Below are positions 40,523 through 51,231 of a DNA stretch of 57,910 nucleotides, piece by piece. Position 1 is the stretch's first letter. Every line of letters starts with the position of its first letter. The stretch comes from Saprolegnia diclina VS20 (Eukaryota > Oomycota > Saprolegniomycetes > Saprolegniales > Saprolegniaceae), in assembly GCF_000281045.1 (NCBI RefSeq), contig NW_008246162.1:42187-100096 (forward strand), in the 5' to 3' direction. The position numbers were made by a program, and so were the translations under genes. The notes beneath the pieces were generated by a model that saw only the letters and a list, made by a program, of their open reading frames with translations, did not search any database and had not been told where the DNA came from.

Positions 40523-41555
40523 ATGGCATCGTCTTTTGTCCTGGTCGCCTCGCCGCCACCTCCGTCGCCGCCCATCGCCCTATGCGACTCGCTCGCCAAG
40601 CGAGCTCAGGCCATTCTTAGCAAGACGCCTGTGTCCAGTCCGCTGCCGATAGTGAAGGAAACCGAGCCAAAGAAGGAGCTTAAGCGCACGCGCAGCGTCG
40701 GTTTTGAAGGCGCAGATATCGTCGAGTTTGAGCCGACCATCTTTACCACGACCGTGACGTCTGGCGGCGTTCCGGTATGCATCTATCGCTAATGATTCCT
40801 ATTCCAATCGCTATCTCATAGGTGGGTCTTTCCAACAAAGAGCGTCGTCGCATCCGCCGGCGGCTCGACTCGTTTGAACTAGAACGCCAAAAAGTGTAGG
40901 CGCGCGCACTTCCATAGCCGACCCCACCTCATTCTCTCCATGACATAGCCGGGTCTGCCGGCAAAACTACATGGAAGAAGGGTACTTAGACCCGCAAGAA
41001 CGCGCCGTCATTCTCGGCAACGCGGGCTGTGAAGAGACCTCGTTCGAATCCGTCGAAGCCGAGGTCAACATGATCATTGCCCACCGAAGGGAGTCGAACG
41101 AGATGGACATCCAATGCATGTACGGGCTCGGCGAGTACGGCGACTCGGACTCGGAGGACGACACCGCTGGTCGGCAAACGGCTGACGAAGGCATCCAAAG
41201 CCCGACGCCACTCTACGGCGCTTGCCTCGGCTGCGACGACACGACGGAGTGGAAGCAGACTCTTGACATGATTGCAAAGGGCGGCGACATGGAGCCCGAA
41301 GGCGAAGACGGGCTCTCCAAGGCACGCCGTGCGGCTATTGGGTGCGACGATCTCAAGGACGACGACTCCCTCTTCTTCCTCTCGTCCGGCGAAAACTTCG
41401 CCGAGTTTGAGCTCAACGTTTCTTGCGACATGGATGACGACAACGGTGACGCATCGGCCGTCGTGGTGCCGACCGCCAAGTCGCCGCTGGCGTGCGCCGA
41501 GATTGAGATGGACTCGACTACGCCGGACGACGACGAGGCCAAGGAAGAAGCGTAG
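40523..41555 (+). CDS. Acidic protein with a possible PP1-docking motif
   Basis: Exons 40523-40774, 40822-40895 and 40949-41555 (introns 47 and 53 nt); 310 aa. The N-terminal 50 residues are Pro/Ser-rich. Residues 57-61 (RSVGF) fit the protein-phosphatase-1 docking form [RK]-x-V-x-F, followed by IVEFEPTIFTTTVTSGGVPVG, a strongly structured block, then a very basic helix (KERRRIRRRLDSFELERQK). The second half is highly acidic (EYGDSDSEDD, CDMDDDNGD, TTPDDDEAKEEA). I do not recognise a named family. Phosphatase targeting is an inference from the motif and from the basic/acidic layout. The donor at 40896 is set by the need to restore KVRVCRQNYMEEGYL. Confidence 0.7.
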
Positions 41556-41671
41556 ATGCGTAGCTGGTATATATATTGTAGTAGGAAGAAGTAGTAGAGA
41601 GGGTCATGCTGGTATTTATTCAGATCTCAATCGTAGCCATGGTCAAGATCGCGGGCCTTTCTACACGCACG

Positions 41672-41710
41672 ATTGGTCAAAATGAATTTGAATTGCACCA
41701 ATCCAATTGG
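41672..41710. promoter_or_regulatory. Cluster of CCAAT boxes before centrin
   Basis: Four CCAAT/ATTGG pentamers in 39 bases (41672, 41698, 41703, 41706), ending 43 bases before the centrin start. Likely NF-Y-type binding sites. Confidence 0.5.
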
Positions 41711-41753
41711 GTGGATCCTGAACAGTCAACTCGTTTGAAGAGCCACACAGACG

Positions 41754-42502
41754 ATGCTCCGTCGCGACAACTTGGGCGGGTCCGGGAAGCTCCTCGTGCG
41801 TCGGAAGCCGAGGCAAGAGCTTTCAGAAGACCAGAAAAAGGAACTCATGGAGGCGTTCGAGCTCTTTGACATCAACAAGAGTGGCACGGTCGACCACTAC
41901 GAGCTCAAGGTCGTCTTCTTCTGCATTGATCATCATTGATGTATCACGTGCGCAGGTCATGATGCGAGCGCTGGGCTTCGATGTCAAGAAGTCCGAGGTC
42001 ACGCAACTCGTAGACGAGGTCGACATACACCGCTCCGGACGCGTGCACCTCGACGACTTTCTTGAGATCAGTGCGTCGCGTCGCTGGCGTCACATTAACG
42101 GTCCCTTCGTAGTGCGCCGCAAGATCACATCGCGCGATCCCGACGAAGAAATTCTCAAGGTTGACTAAGTCTTGCTTGCACGACATCCCGTTGTACCCAC
42201 GCTAGGCCTTCGAGCTCTTTGACGATGACCAGTCGGGCCAAATCACACTCAAGGTATATACACTCATACCAGCGTACACAATGGCGATGGCCAAGGCTTC
42301 CATAGAACATGCGACGTATTGCAAAGGAGATGGGCGAAAGCTTGACGGACGACGAGCTTCAGGTATGATACACTTGATGTCGTACATCTAGCTCAAACCT
42401 GTGGTTCTGCAGGCCATGATCGACGAGTTCGACACCAACCAAGACGGTACAATCAATCGCGACGAATTCCTCCAGATCATGAAAGAGTCAAGTGTGTACT
42501 GA
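41754..42502 (+). CDS. CETN: Centrin (EF-hand, basal body)
   Basis: Six exons: 41754-41909, 41956-42070, 42113-42159, 42206-42253, 42306-42362 and 42413-42502 (introns 42-52 nt); 170 aa, as in other centrins. Four EF-hands: loop 1 [12 protein letters not shown] and loop 4 [12 protein letters not shown] are canonical; loop 2 [12 protein letters not shown] ends in Asp; loop 3 [12 protein letters not shown] lacks the final Glu and may not bind calcium. The linker with [17 protein letters not shown] is typical centrin. Known: centrins organise basal bodies and fibres and mark centrosomes. A poly(A)-like AATAAA at 42507 follows the stop. A four-box CCAAT cluster lies just upstream. Confidence 0.94.
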
Positions 42503-42593
42503 GCTGAATAAAAGAGATTTCATAAAGTCTTGACTTGTATTTGCATTATCCTGAGTTAGCCTCGAGAGAACGCGGACTACGTCATCAAACGCT

Positions 42594-43147
42594 TTAGTGG
42601 TCACGGCCCTAGAGAGATAAACGTGATTAGTGCCCGAGTTGAGGAGCAAAATGTGACAGAGCGTATCATCGGGCCCATCGCCGGCGACACCGGCGACCAC
42701 GAGGTTCGCGCACGCGGGAAGTCGTGGTCGTCGGGCGCAGTGGCGTGGAATGGGTTCGCCATACGTAGTCGTATGGTTCCGCATTCGTACCTGAATGGCG
42801 CGGACACCCGGGAGCTGGATCTCGAGGTGGGCGAGGAGGTCGCGCGTGTCGTTGTCGATCTCGATGGCGTCCGTGTTGATGGCCGAGACTTCCGGGACGA
42901 AGTCGAGGCGGCGCTCACGCTCCTCTTCCTGGAGCTTAAGCGAGATGCCGCGCACGGGGCCACGCTGGATGCGCTTCATCAAGTGCGTGATGTAACCCGC
43001 GATCTTGTTGCGCATGCGCTTGGACGGGATGATCGCGACTTCGTCGCAGACGCGCTTGTTCGAGTCGAAGTCGAGGGTAAGACGCGAGTAGTACTTCTCG
43101 ATGATCTGGACAGCGGAGCGCTTCACGGTCTTGGTACGGACACCCAT
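42594..43147 (-). CDS. RPS17: 40S ribosomal protein S17 (eS17)
   Basis: Exon 1 43147-42791 (119 codons) matches eS17: [39 protein letters not shown] and [21 protein letters not shown] propose an intron of 182 nt (42790-42609) and a five-codon last exon (GRDH, stop at 42594), giving 123 aa. Without splicing the frame adds about 100 residues that look random. The intron is three to four times longer than any other here. Known: eS17 is a core 40S protein. Four CCAAT boxes lie upstream on the opposite strand side (43220-43357). Confidence 0.9.
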
Positions 43148-43803
43148 TTTCAGTTAACAAGTCAAGAATTGAAATGCTCCAGCCTCCAAAACACGCACGA
43201 GCCAAGCCATCGCCGCCAACCAATCCTCGCCAAACACACCACTCTTCTTTTGCACCATTTTGGCCAATCCCCATGGAGAAATTCCATCATTTAAACCAAT
43301 CCCATCTTAGAAGTGACAGCAAATGGAACGCCAACATTTCAATCTATTTTGACCAATCAGGCGACGCTCTTCAACGACATTCAAGTACTCTGGAAGATTG
43401 CCCAGGTCTTTGGCATGGGACTTTGGTCGTACCGGTACACTGCGATATAGACGGCGATAATTGCTTGAGTGCAGCTTGGCTATAGGACAGTTGAATTGTA
43501 CAAGGCAGAACGAGCTGGGATATGCACTCAACGTGTACGCGCAGACCGCTCGCTGACAGCAGGGTGAGCTGTGTACTGTGCGTTGCACTCAGGCTGGGTG
43601 CCAAGAGAAGCACGCGCGCACGTATACTTGCAAAACGCAGTTGGAGGTCAAGTCAGACGCTTCAAAAGATGATTTCCACTATAATAGCTTAGTCGGCGGC
43701 AAGAGCACTTCAAATTCAATCGTCTTGTCTTGGACAAATGGACCACGACGCACACAACGATCGCTTAAACTCGAGTTGATTGCGGCAAGTCGCCGCTGTT
43801 TGC
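43148..43803. other. Interval with a CCAAT cluster
   Basis: About 655 bases between the RPS17 start and the end of the ssDNA-binding gene. CCAAT at 43220, 43264, 43296 and 43353 lies within 210 bases of the RPS17 start and is the probable RPS17 promoter. The rest holds nothing I can support. Confidence 0.6.
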
Positions 43804-44327
43804 TCATTCTGCGTCCTCGACAGCCACGAGCTCGTACTCAATCGCCGACATGTTGTTTTCCGTGAGCACTTTGCCCGGCACCTTGGGCGTCGACTTAATG
43901 CCGTCGGGATGCGAAGCCAGCTTGCCCCACTTGGAGACACGGAGCCGTGCAAAGCCGCGGTGGACGCCAACGTCCGCATTGCGCACGACCACGTTGCGCC
44001 CGACAATGAAGAGGTCGATTTGCTCTACGACCTGCATGAGTTGGCTGGTCGACCAAGCAAAGGTCGGTGTACCATTCCACGCCGACACTATGATTGTGCC
44101 GGTTTCGTCACCGATGAGAACTTCTGCTATCCGCGACGTCGTGCCATCGGCCTGGACCTTCTCGGAGATGATCTCCGCCGAGAGCACGCGTGCAACGAGG
44201 TTGTGGCCGTGTGTGCCAGGGACCAAGTCCTTCACCTTGACATCTGTTGGCACACGTCACCATGAGCCCATCTTGCGCACGGAAGAAGCGTCTACCTACA
44301 GGTAGCAGTCCGCAGGGGCGTCGACAT
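43804..44327 (-). CDS. SOSS-B/NABP-type single-strand DNA-binding protein
   Basis: Exons (minus) 44327-44300 and 44243-43804, with a 56-nt intron; 155 aa. One OB-fold covers nearly the whole protein: VKVKDLVPGTHGHNLVARVL, AEVLIGDETGTIIVSAWN, then IDLFIVGRNVVVRNADVGVHRG.ARL. This is the layout of human NABP1/2 (hSSB). Known of the family: they bind ssDNA in the SOSS complex and help repair double-strand breaks. The short acidic end (ENNMSAIEYELVAVEDAE) replaces the long Pro-rich tail of animal proteins. The first exon is chosen because the second has no ATG and the splice is phase-correct (Y across the joint). It is divergent from the RING-CH gene, with an E2F-like site between. Confidence 0.8.
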
Positions 44328-44450
44328 GGCAGCTTGTATTCCAGATTTGTGGGGCTCCTTCGAGTCCTTGACAGTATCCGGATTTCCCCGCTGGATATCC
44401 GGATATCAACCCCATCCCCGATCTTGCAGGTCTAAAACGAGCACGATGCG

Positions 44451-44458
44451 TTTCCCGC
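44451..44458 (+). promoter_or_regulatory. E2F-like site (TTTCCCGC)
   Basis: Exact match to TTTSSCGC in the 185-base gap between the divergent ssDNA-binding and RING-CH genes. Confidence 0.45.
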
Positions 44459-44512
44459 GTGTATAAGTTTAGACCTCATCAACGCCCCTTCTACGTACTG
44501 TAGTCGAGTGCG

Positions 44513-45208
44513 ATGACGCGGAGGCTCTCCGACTCGCATCCCGCGCGGCGTAAATCGACTACAGCTCTGGGCCTCAACATCCCGCCGTTCTTTGCCACGA
44601 ACCGCGTCGGCTCCTTGGAATTCTTGGCGCCAGGTCGCAGCGGGAACGAAATCGCTGTGCCGTCGACGACATCGACTGCAAGCTTGCCCCCCGTGGCATC
44701 GATGCCTCAGCTTCGACCGACCGCCTCGTTTACGGAGCAACTCGAAGCTGCCCACCGCGACTGGGACACATCCCGCCAACGCCGCCGCCAGCGACGAAAG
44801 TCCAAGATGACAGACGACAGCATGCTTCGACCCCCCGAGTGCAGCGTGAGTCTCGAGCCCGACGAATTGGGCAGCCTCGTCTCGGAGTCTTGTCACTCGC
44901 AACCGACACTTGCCGTACACGAAGCTGCAGTGATTGGAAAGGCGGGTAGCACGGGCAACGTCATGCTTTTCCATGCAAGCTCTCGGCGTTGTACCATTTG
45001 CGACACTGCGCCGACGTCCTCGGAGCTCATTACGAGTCCGTGTAAATGCTCGCTGGCGTGGCTGCACCCGCAGTGTCTGGAAGACTTCAAGCTCGCGAGC
45101 GGTCGCAATACGTGTCCGCGCTGCAACGCGACGTGGTTCCAAGGATTCGCACCCGTCAAGCTCCGGCGCAGCTACAGCCTCAAGTTCTTTACGCCATCCT
45201 CTTCGTAG
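44513..45208 (+). CDS. RING-CH (MARCH-type) zinc-finger protein, soluble
   Basis: Single exon, 231 aa. A C4HC3 RING variant spans about 160-204: Cys160, Cys163, Cys177, Cys179, His185, Cys188, Cys201 and Cys204 (CTICDTAP, SPCKC, WLHPQCLEDF, CPRC). This ligand order with the Trp before the His is the RINGv/RING-CH pattern of MARCH ubiquitin ligases. No membrane helices are seen, unlike most MARCH proteins. The N-terminus is Ser/Thr-rich with a basic segment (RQRRRQRRKSK). Inference: a cytosolic or nuclear E3 ligase of unknown target. Confidence 0.82.
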   Translation: MTRRLSDSHPARRKSTTALGLNIPPFFATNRVGSLEFLAPGRSGNEIAVPSTTSTASLPPVASMPQLRPTASFTEQLEAAHRDWDTSRQRRRQRRKSKMTDDSMLRPPECSVSLEPDELGSLVSESCHSQPTLAVHEAAVIGKAGSTGNVMLFHASSRRCTICDTAPTSSELITSPCKCSLAWLHPQCLEDFKLASGRNTCPRCNATWFQGFAPVKLRRSYSLKFFTPSSS

Positions 45209-45278
45209 TGAGCCAAGCAACTAGTCGTACGTAGTAGGAAAGAAAGCCGTCCCGCAACGCATAATTTATTGCCGCAGT

Positions 45279-45329
45279 TTTCCCGCCATTTTGCTCTGCC
45301 AATAGCGTTGCGGCGTAGTATGGACCAAT
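45279..45329 (+). promoter_or_regulatory. E2F-like site plus two CCAAT boxes before ESCO
   Basis: TTTCCCGC at 45279-45286 is an exact E2F consensus; CCAAT at 45299 and 45325 follow. The set ends 30 bases before the ESCO start codon. Confidence 0.55.
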
Positions 45330-45358
45330 CAGGGCGCACTTGACGGGAGAAAAGGGTC

Positions 45359-46158
45359 ATGGTCGGGAACGCGTTCGACGTGCTCATGCAGCGCAAGCCC
45401 GCAGCGACTCGGAAGCGCAAGGCGACATGCAAGGCCGAGCCCAGTGGCGGAACACCGAAGAAAGCCAAGGCGCAGCAGCGGTTTCTTGATCTCGGTCAGG
45501 CCGATCTTGGACAGCGAACGTGTCCGGCGTGTGGCTTTCTGTACATGACCGGTGTCGACGCCGACGAGAAGGCCCACGCCCGCTTCTGCAAAAAAATTGC
45601 CGCAGGCGTCACCATCAGCGGCTGGAAGAACGAGCGCCTCCATCTCACGCAAGGCCAAAACCGAATTCTCGAGCTACGTGGGGACGACCCTGCGGCGCAA
45701 ATCAAGAAACTTCGCCAGGTAATGCGAACCCTACGGATCGTCATGGACTGAATGCACCGTAGATCAAAGCCGTCTTGGATGATACACTGGGCATCATTGA
45801 TGAGACTGAGTTTTTTGCCCGGCGCCACTTTATCTATGTGGCCAAAGACAACGTTGTCGGGTGCGTCTGTGCCGAGGCTGTCACCACTGCATTCCCGTAT
45901 GCGACGACGTCCGGCGTCATCACCATCGACACCAAGCAGCCGCGCGACGTGCTCGTAGGCGTTAGCCACATGTGGGTGCACCCGCGCCACCGACGCGAAG
46001 GCATCGCGAAGGCGCTTTTGGATGTCGTCCGGCAAAAGTTTACGTACGGCATGACCATCCCGACAGCGCAAGTCGCTTTTTCGCAGCCGACGGCCGATGG
46101 GATGGCCTTTGGCGCGCGCTACGTTGCGCCAGCGCCGATGTTGCTGTATGAAATCTAA
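45359..46158 (+). CDS. ESCO1: ESCO/ECO1 cohesin acetyltransferase
   Basis: Exons 45359-45718 and 45763-46158 (44-nt intron); 251 aa. ESCO acetylates cohesin SMC3 in S phase to lock sister chromatids. The N-terminus has a PIP-box-like start of the zinc region: QQRFLDLGQ, then a zinc finger CPACGFLYMTG with ligands Cys55, Cys58, His73 and Cys77 (the usual last ligand is His). The acetyltransferase core has VSHMWVHPRHRREGIAKALL (acetyl-CoA motif) and the family-specific end VAFSQPTADGMAFGARYV. The intron lies between zinc finger and catalytic domain. The long N-terminal regulatory region of animal ESCO1 is missing, as in yeast. Confidence 0.93.
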
Positions 46159-46211
46159 TCGAACGCAACACGTGGACGAAGAACGAGAGGTCGTGTCTAT
46201 ATGCATGGCAA

Positions 46212-46875
46212 TTACGCCTTCGTCTTCTTGTGCAGCGCCTTGCACTCGGCAAGGTACGCATCAAAGTTGAACTCTTGCGGCCGCTTGTTGAACGCGTGGA
46301 CCATGTCAAAGTGGGCATCGTCGATGTAGCGCTTTGTGAGAGCTTCAAAGAGCGTCGTAGCTTCCTACCACGAGCGTATGAGTCATTGAGAAAGAGACGG
46401 GAGAACATCGCACGGGCTTGTCCAGGACGTTGGCAACATCGCCACGCAGGAGCGCAAGTTCCTTTGTCGTGAGGAGATCGTCGAAGAGCGAGATCGTAAG
46501 GCACGGCGGCGCCTGCGACGGGTTCTCGCGGTAGGCGTCGAGCGTTGTGATGAGAAAGCACTTGTCTTGAAACTGCGAAAGCATCGTGAAGTAGCCCTCT
46601 TCGTTCGTCTCAGAGTTCACGCGGTACACAGGCAGCACGAAGAAAGGACAGTCCTTCGCACGGCCCGTGAGGAGCTCAAAGTCCGTCTTGGAGAGCGCCG
46701 ATGCGACGCTGTCGGACTTGTCGGCGTGGAACTCGGTCCAGATGCGGCGAATGGCGTCCGGCGCCTCCTGCGACAGAGTTTCGAGCTTCACGATCGACTG
46801 CAGCGAGCGCGGCGACGGGAACGAGAAGCCGCCGCCCTTGGACGTCGAGAACGCGCGACGCAGCATAAAGACCAT
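46212..46875 (-). CDS. ATPAF1: ATP11/ATPAF1 F1-ATPase assembly factor
   Basis: Exons (minus) 46875-46414 and 46364-46212 (49-nt intron); 204 aa. ATP11 proteins bind free F1 beta subunit in the matrix until alpha joins. The N-terminus (MVFMLRRAFSTSK) is a plausible mitochondrial presequence; starts at 46899 or 46866 are also in frame. The domain has IVKLETLSQEAPDAIRRIWTE, FFVLPVYRVNSETNEEGYFTML and LDKPEATTLFEALTKRYID..HFDMVHAFNKRP, all typical. The last two parts are joined by the splice. Length is at the short end of the family (260-330), mainly in the N-terminus. Confidence 0.9.
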
Positions 46876-47604
46876 GACGATGACTATGGAACACCACACT
46901 TTTGCCGTGCCACCAATAAAAAGGCCATGTCAATCAGCTGGACAAAGTGCGCTTTATGCTCCGATAAATACGACTTTCAGAAAATCTTCATATGATGTAG
47001 TATATTAAAAGAAAAAGGCTCTACAGGTCAGCGTAGTATTGGTGCGGCAGGTTTGAAATATGTTTACATGCAGAATATAGGTTATCAAGGGTAGTACATC
47101 TGTTGGCTCCACGACCCAGATCGCTGCTTCGGTCCGAGGATCAGGAATTCCAGCAAACACGTCTGCTGCCGCGAGTTCAAATGGCAACCGAGTCCAATGG
47201 TAGGCTCGAGTCCGATCCTCTCTCGTCACGCGTGATGAGCAAACACCCAACGACCGAGTCTTGGGTACCTCCATGACACTTGCGTGCTTTTAACACGGAT
47301 CGAAGCGATTGATGCGAAGAGATGCGCTGAGAAGATGTGAGGCGGAGCAATTGCTTGAGATCGTACTGTCCAGCGGAAGCTCTAGTCGACGCTGCTGCCC
47401 TGAGAGTTTAAAGAGCTCTCCGGGCTTGGGCTGCTACCACGAAGAGCGCATCGATCGGGTTAAAAACATCTTATGAGCAATCGCGGCAACTTCAAGCAAG
47501 GGGGTCCCCGCAAGTGCGCTTCAGCGAATAGGTGTGATTTGCCATCAATTTATTTTCATTTCCGCGGACATCCATTTTCAATTGCATTCTCAAAGCAGAT
47601 CACC
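46876..47604. other. Divergent promoter region
   Basis: About 730 bases between ATPAF1 (minus) and the aminopeptidase (plus). A minus-strand ORF at 47005-47274 (89 aa) has no recognisable content. No repeat is seen. Confidence 0.5.
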
Positions 47605-50031
47605 ATGAGCCAGACCTTGGAGAAGCTGCGTCGCGCCTTCACGGGCCTCGTGCCCCGCGTTCTCGACGCCGAGCTGCAGGTGCAGGCCGCGTCGTCGCAC
47701 CACGTGAAGGCGCTCCTCGTCGAGTCCGAAGACGCCCATGGCAGCGAGTACGTGAGCGACCGCAACAAGCGGCGGGCGTTCGTCTCGGGCTTTACGGGCT
47801 CGGCGGGCACGGCGCTGTTGACGACGGACAAGGCGCTGCTTTGGACCGACGGCCGGTACTTTCTTCAGGCCGAGCAAGAGCTCAGCGACGAGTGGACGCT
47901 CATGCGCCAAGCGCAGAAGGATGTGCCAACGGTCGAGGAGTGGCTCGAAGCCAACTTGACGGCCGGCGACGCGCTTGCGATCGACCCGCTCTTGACGTCC
48001 GTGGCCACGGCACGTAAGCTCGTGAAGGCTCTTGGCGCGGTCAAGGCGGCCGTCGTCGTCTGCGAATGGCAGAAGAACCTCGTGGACCAGGTCTGGGACG
48101 ACCAGCCACCGCAGCTCCCGTCGGACGTCTACGCGCTCAGCCTCGAGTACGCCGGCGCGTCGATTGCCGAGAAGCTGGCGTCGGTACGCTTTTTTCCTGC
48201 ATCTTCCGTCATATAGACTCACTTTGCCAACGCAGCTGCGTGCCGAAATCACCAAGAAGGGCGGTCGCGCGATCGTGCTCACGGCCCTCGACGATATTGC
48301 GTGGCTCTTCAACATTCGTGGCGCCGACGTCGAGTGCAACCCCGTCGTGTACGCCCCATGTGCTATGGGTGTAGATGCGCTCATGCGGTCGTAGTACGTC
48401 GTATGCGCTTGTGACGCTCGACTCGGCGACGCTCTTTATGGACGCCAAGGAAGTGAGCGAAGAGTTGCTCGCTCACTTTGGCTCGGACGTACGTGCGCCC
48501 GTTCAGCGACTTGATTTAACGAGCAGCGTAGGTCCAAGTCCAGGGCTACGGCGACATTGTCTCGGCGGTATGACAAACGAATCCCTACCTCTGACATGGA
48601 CGGTTGGTGTTAGATTGAGACGTACGCCGCTTCGTGCGCGCCGGACGCGGGCCAAGTGATCCTCGTCGACCCTGCCCAGTGCAACGTGGCGGTCTTTAGC
48701 GCGATTCCGTTCGCGCTTCGCAAGGAGCTCCCCTCGATCGTCATGAAGCAAAAGGTACTCAGATGCACCTGCTCACACATACCGGACCCTTTGTGTAGGC
48801 CATCAAGAATGAAGTTGAAATCGAAGGCATGCGTCAGGTAGCCCCCCTTTCCCGAAGCAGCACACATGGACGAACGCAACTACATGCAGGCACACATTCG
48901 CGATGGCGCGGCGCTCGTCAAGTTTTTCTCGTGGCTCGAGGAGCAGCTGGAGGCAGGAAACGAGTCGCTCACCGAAGTCAGCGTTGCCAACGCTCAGCAA
49001 GCCTTCCGCCAAGAAATGGTGTGTGACTCACAGCTCTCGCTATACTCCCACTCACATTTTATAGGACAAGTACGTGTCGCTCAGCTTTGAGACCATCTCG
49101 GGCTCGGGCCCGAATGGCGCCATCATCCATTACGATGTACGTCCACTGAAGTATGCGATTCGATACGTATATCCGCGCTGCATAGCCCAAGGAAGAGACG
49201 TGCGGCAGCGTGACGACGGACAAGATGTACCTCAACGACTCGGGCGCGCAGTACCTTGACGGCACGACGGACGTGACGCGCACGTCGCACTTTGGCACGC
49301 CGACGGCCCATGAAATCTACTGCTTTACGCATGTTCTCAAGGCGCACATTGCGCTCGCGACGGTACGTGTTCTTATTGTGCCTAGCGTCAAGCGCACTGC
49401 GTGTCCAGGCCGTCTTCCCCAACGACTGCGACGGCGTCAAGCTCGATGCGCTCACCCGCGCGCCGTTGTGGCGGTACGCACAAATGTGTATGTCGCGATT
49501 GCTAACTGGCCCCACAGTGCTGGGATGGACTACCGCCACGGCACGGGCCACGGCGTCGGTGCGTTCTTGAATGTCCACGAAAAGGGCGTGGTACGTCCTA
49601 CACATGTTGCCTTTGTCTAAGACATGACCCTTCTGCGTAGCTCATGTCGTTCAAGCTTAACCCCACGGGCCTTTTGATTGGCGAAAACATGATTGTGAGC
49701 AACGAGGTACGCTTTGCTGATTGAGGGATGGAATCTCATGCGTGTGTAGCCCGGGTACTATGAAGACGGCAACTTTGGCATTCGTATCGAAAGCTTGATG
49801 GTCGCCAAGAAGGCCGAAGGTCTGCCGACGACGTACGGCCAGTTCTGCGTCTTTGAGACGATCACCATGTGCCCGATCCAGCGCCGCCTCATCGACACGG
49901 CGCTTCTCACGTCGGACGAGCTCATGTGGCTCAACGCGTACCACGCGACCGTGCGCACAAAGCTTGCGCCGTTGCTCGTCGGCGCGCCGCTTTCGTACCT
50001 CCTCAAGGAGACGGAGCCGCTCGTCGCTTGA
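47605..50031 (+). CDS. XPNPEP1: Xaa-Pro aminopeptidase (M24B)
   Basis: Thirteen exons, 621 aa (human 623): 47605-48183, 48236-48348, 48395-48488, 48532-48567, 48614-48754, 48799-48837, 48890-49018, 49065-49136, 49186-49362, 49409-49473, 49518-49590, 49641-49706 and 49750-50031; introns 43-52 nt. It cleaves X-Pro bonds at peptide N-termini with two metal ions. Metal ligands by family position: Asp419 and Asp430 (DSGAQYLDGTTDVTRT), His493 (HGTGHGVGAFLNVHE), Glu528 (SNEPGYYEDG) and Glu542 (FGIRIES). The first two creatinase-like domains are complete. It is the most intron-rich gene here; every join keeps phase and the alignment to the animal cytosolic enzyme. No signal peptide. Confidence 0.95.
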
Positions 50032-50405
50032 GTCCTACTAGTGCTACAATAGCTCAACGTTATGACCGCAAGCTCAAAAAAACCTTTGCAGTGTTGAATC
50101 GTCTTCACATTAAGTGCCAAGCAGACTCTTCAGCAAGTCAAGTCGTCGGAGGGAATGAAGACGCATCGAACTGGCAAAATGTCATTCTGCACACTCGACT
50201 GCGCGGCTACAGCCAGGGTGTGATCCGCAGGAGCCCGTGCATATTGGTGGAACATTTCTCGTGGGTCTCCACCGCGACGAACAACTTTTTCAGGACGCGC
50301 CAACTAACCTTCGATGTTCAAGGTTGTGCAAATGGTATTCTATTCTTCGGATACGCCGAGCCGGAACAATGCGCGATCGAATTGGAAGAAGACTCGCAAG
50401 TTGCG
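50032..50405. other. Intergenic
   Basis: About 370 bases between two plus-strand genes. An open frame continues upstream of the next start codon but is not protein-like. Nothing else seen. Confidence 0.5.
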
Positions 50406-50964
50406 ATGGCCTCCCAGGCGCTACAGGAGCCGCTGCTGCCCAAGGACGTCGCGCCCGTCGCGTCCACGGGCGCGCCGGACGCCAAGATCAAACACCGCCG
50501 TGTGATTCTCGCCAAGCTTCGGCCGACTGGCCGCGTCGCCGTCGACGGCTTAGCGTCCGAGTATGCGGATGCCTTCACACCACCGCTGCAGAAGCTCATG
50601 CCCGAAGCCGACTTCCGTGCTGCGATTGCCGCCATCAACCAGACGTGCTACGACTATTTCCCTTGCACGACGTGCGTCGTGTACGCTTACTTTGGCGTCG
50701 CCTTGTCCTGCGGTCTCCTCTTTTGCTGCATCCGGCCGTGCACGGGCGAGGTTCCAGATGCTTGATCGAGACACGAATCTCATCCGCGCTGTGTAGGTCG
50801 AAGAGAACCTCGAGATCGTCATCGACCGCATCAACGCCAAAGAGGTGTTTCGGGACCAAGGCGTAGCGTGGAGCCTCGAGCGCACGCACTGCCACTCGTG
50901 GATCGAGATCACGCAGTGCCCCGAGGCCCGGCGCCAGTCGGCGTCGCACCGCCACTCGATCTGA
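50406..50964 (+). CDS. GOLGA7/ERF4-family palmitoyltransferase subunit
   Basis: Exons 50406-50750 and 50797-50964 (46-nt intron); 170 aa. The ERF4 domain is recognised by PPLQKLMPEADFRAAIAAIN, then a hydrophobic Cys-rich segment (YDYFPCTTCVVYAYFGVALSCGLLFCC in parts) and VEENLEIVIDRINAKEVFRDQGVAWSLE, which aligns with the GOLGA7 stretch ending in EITIYEDRG. Known of the family: the small partner of DHHC palmitoyltransferases (ERF2/ZDHHC9), needed for Ras palmitoylation at the Golgi/ER. The adjacent Cys are likely palmitoylation sites. The N-terminus (LQEPLLPKD) is polar. Confidence 0.78.
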
Positions 50965-51231
50965 GTTTTCGTGGCCAATTTTGAGTCCTGCTACTGGAAT
51001 GCATGTCGTATGAACTGCATTGTGTTGCGTTCTGGCCTTCCTCAAGAGCTACGCACGGGAGCTGTTGCCAGCGAGAGAAAGGCACGCTACTAGCCCGCGT
51101 CGTCATCATCTCGACACGAGAACTATGCCACTGACGCAAGGCAGACGGGTGGCTCGGTACAGCTTGCATAGTACTGCTGCTGGCGCTTAGCCGCATCCAT
51201 CAGGACAGGAAACACCATCGAATCGAGGCTC

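Noticed and set aside
49869-50765. 298-aa ORF joining the end of the aminopeptidase to GOLGA7
   Set aside because: Its first part is out of frame over the aminopeptidase; only the part from 50406 is a gene.
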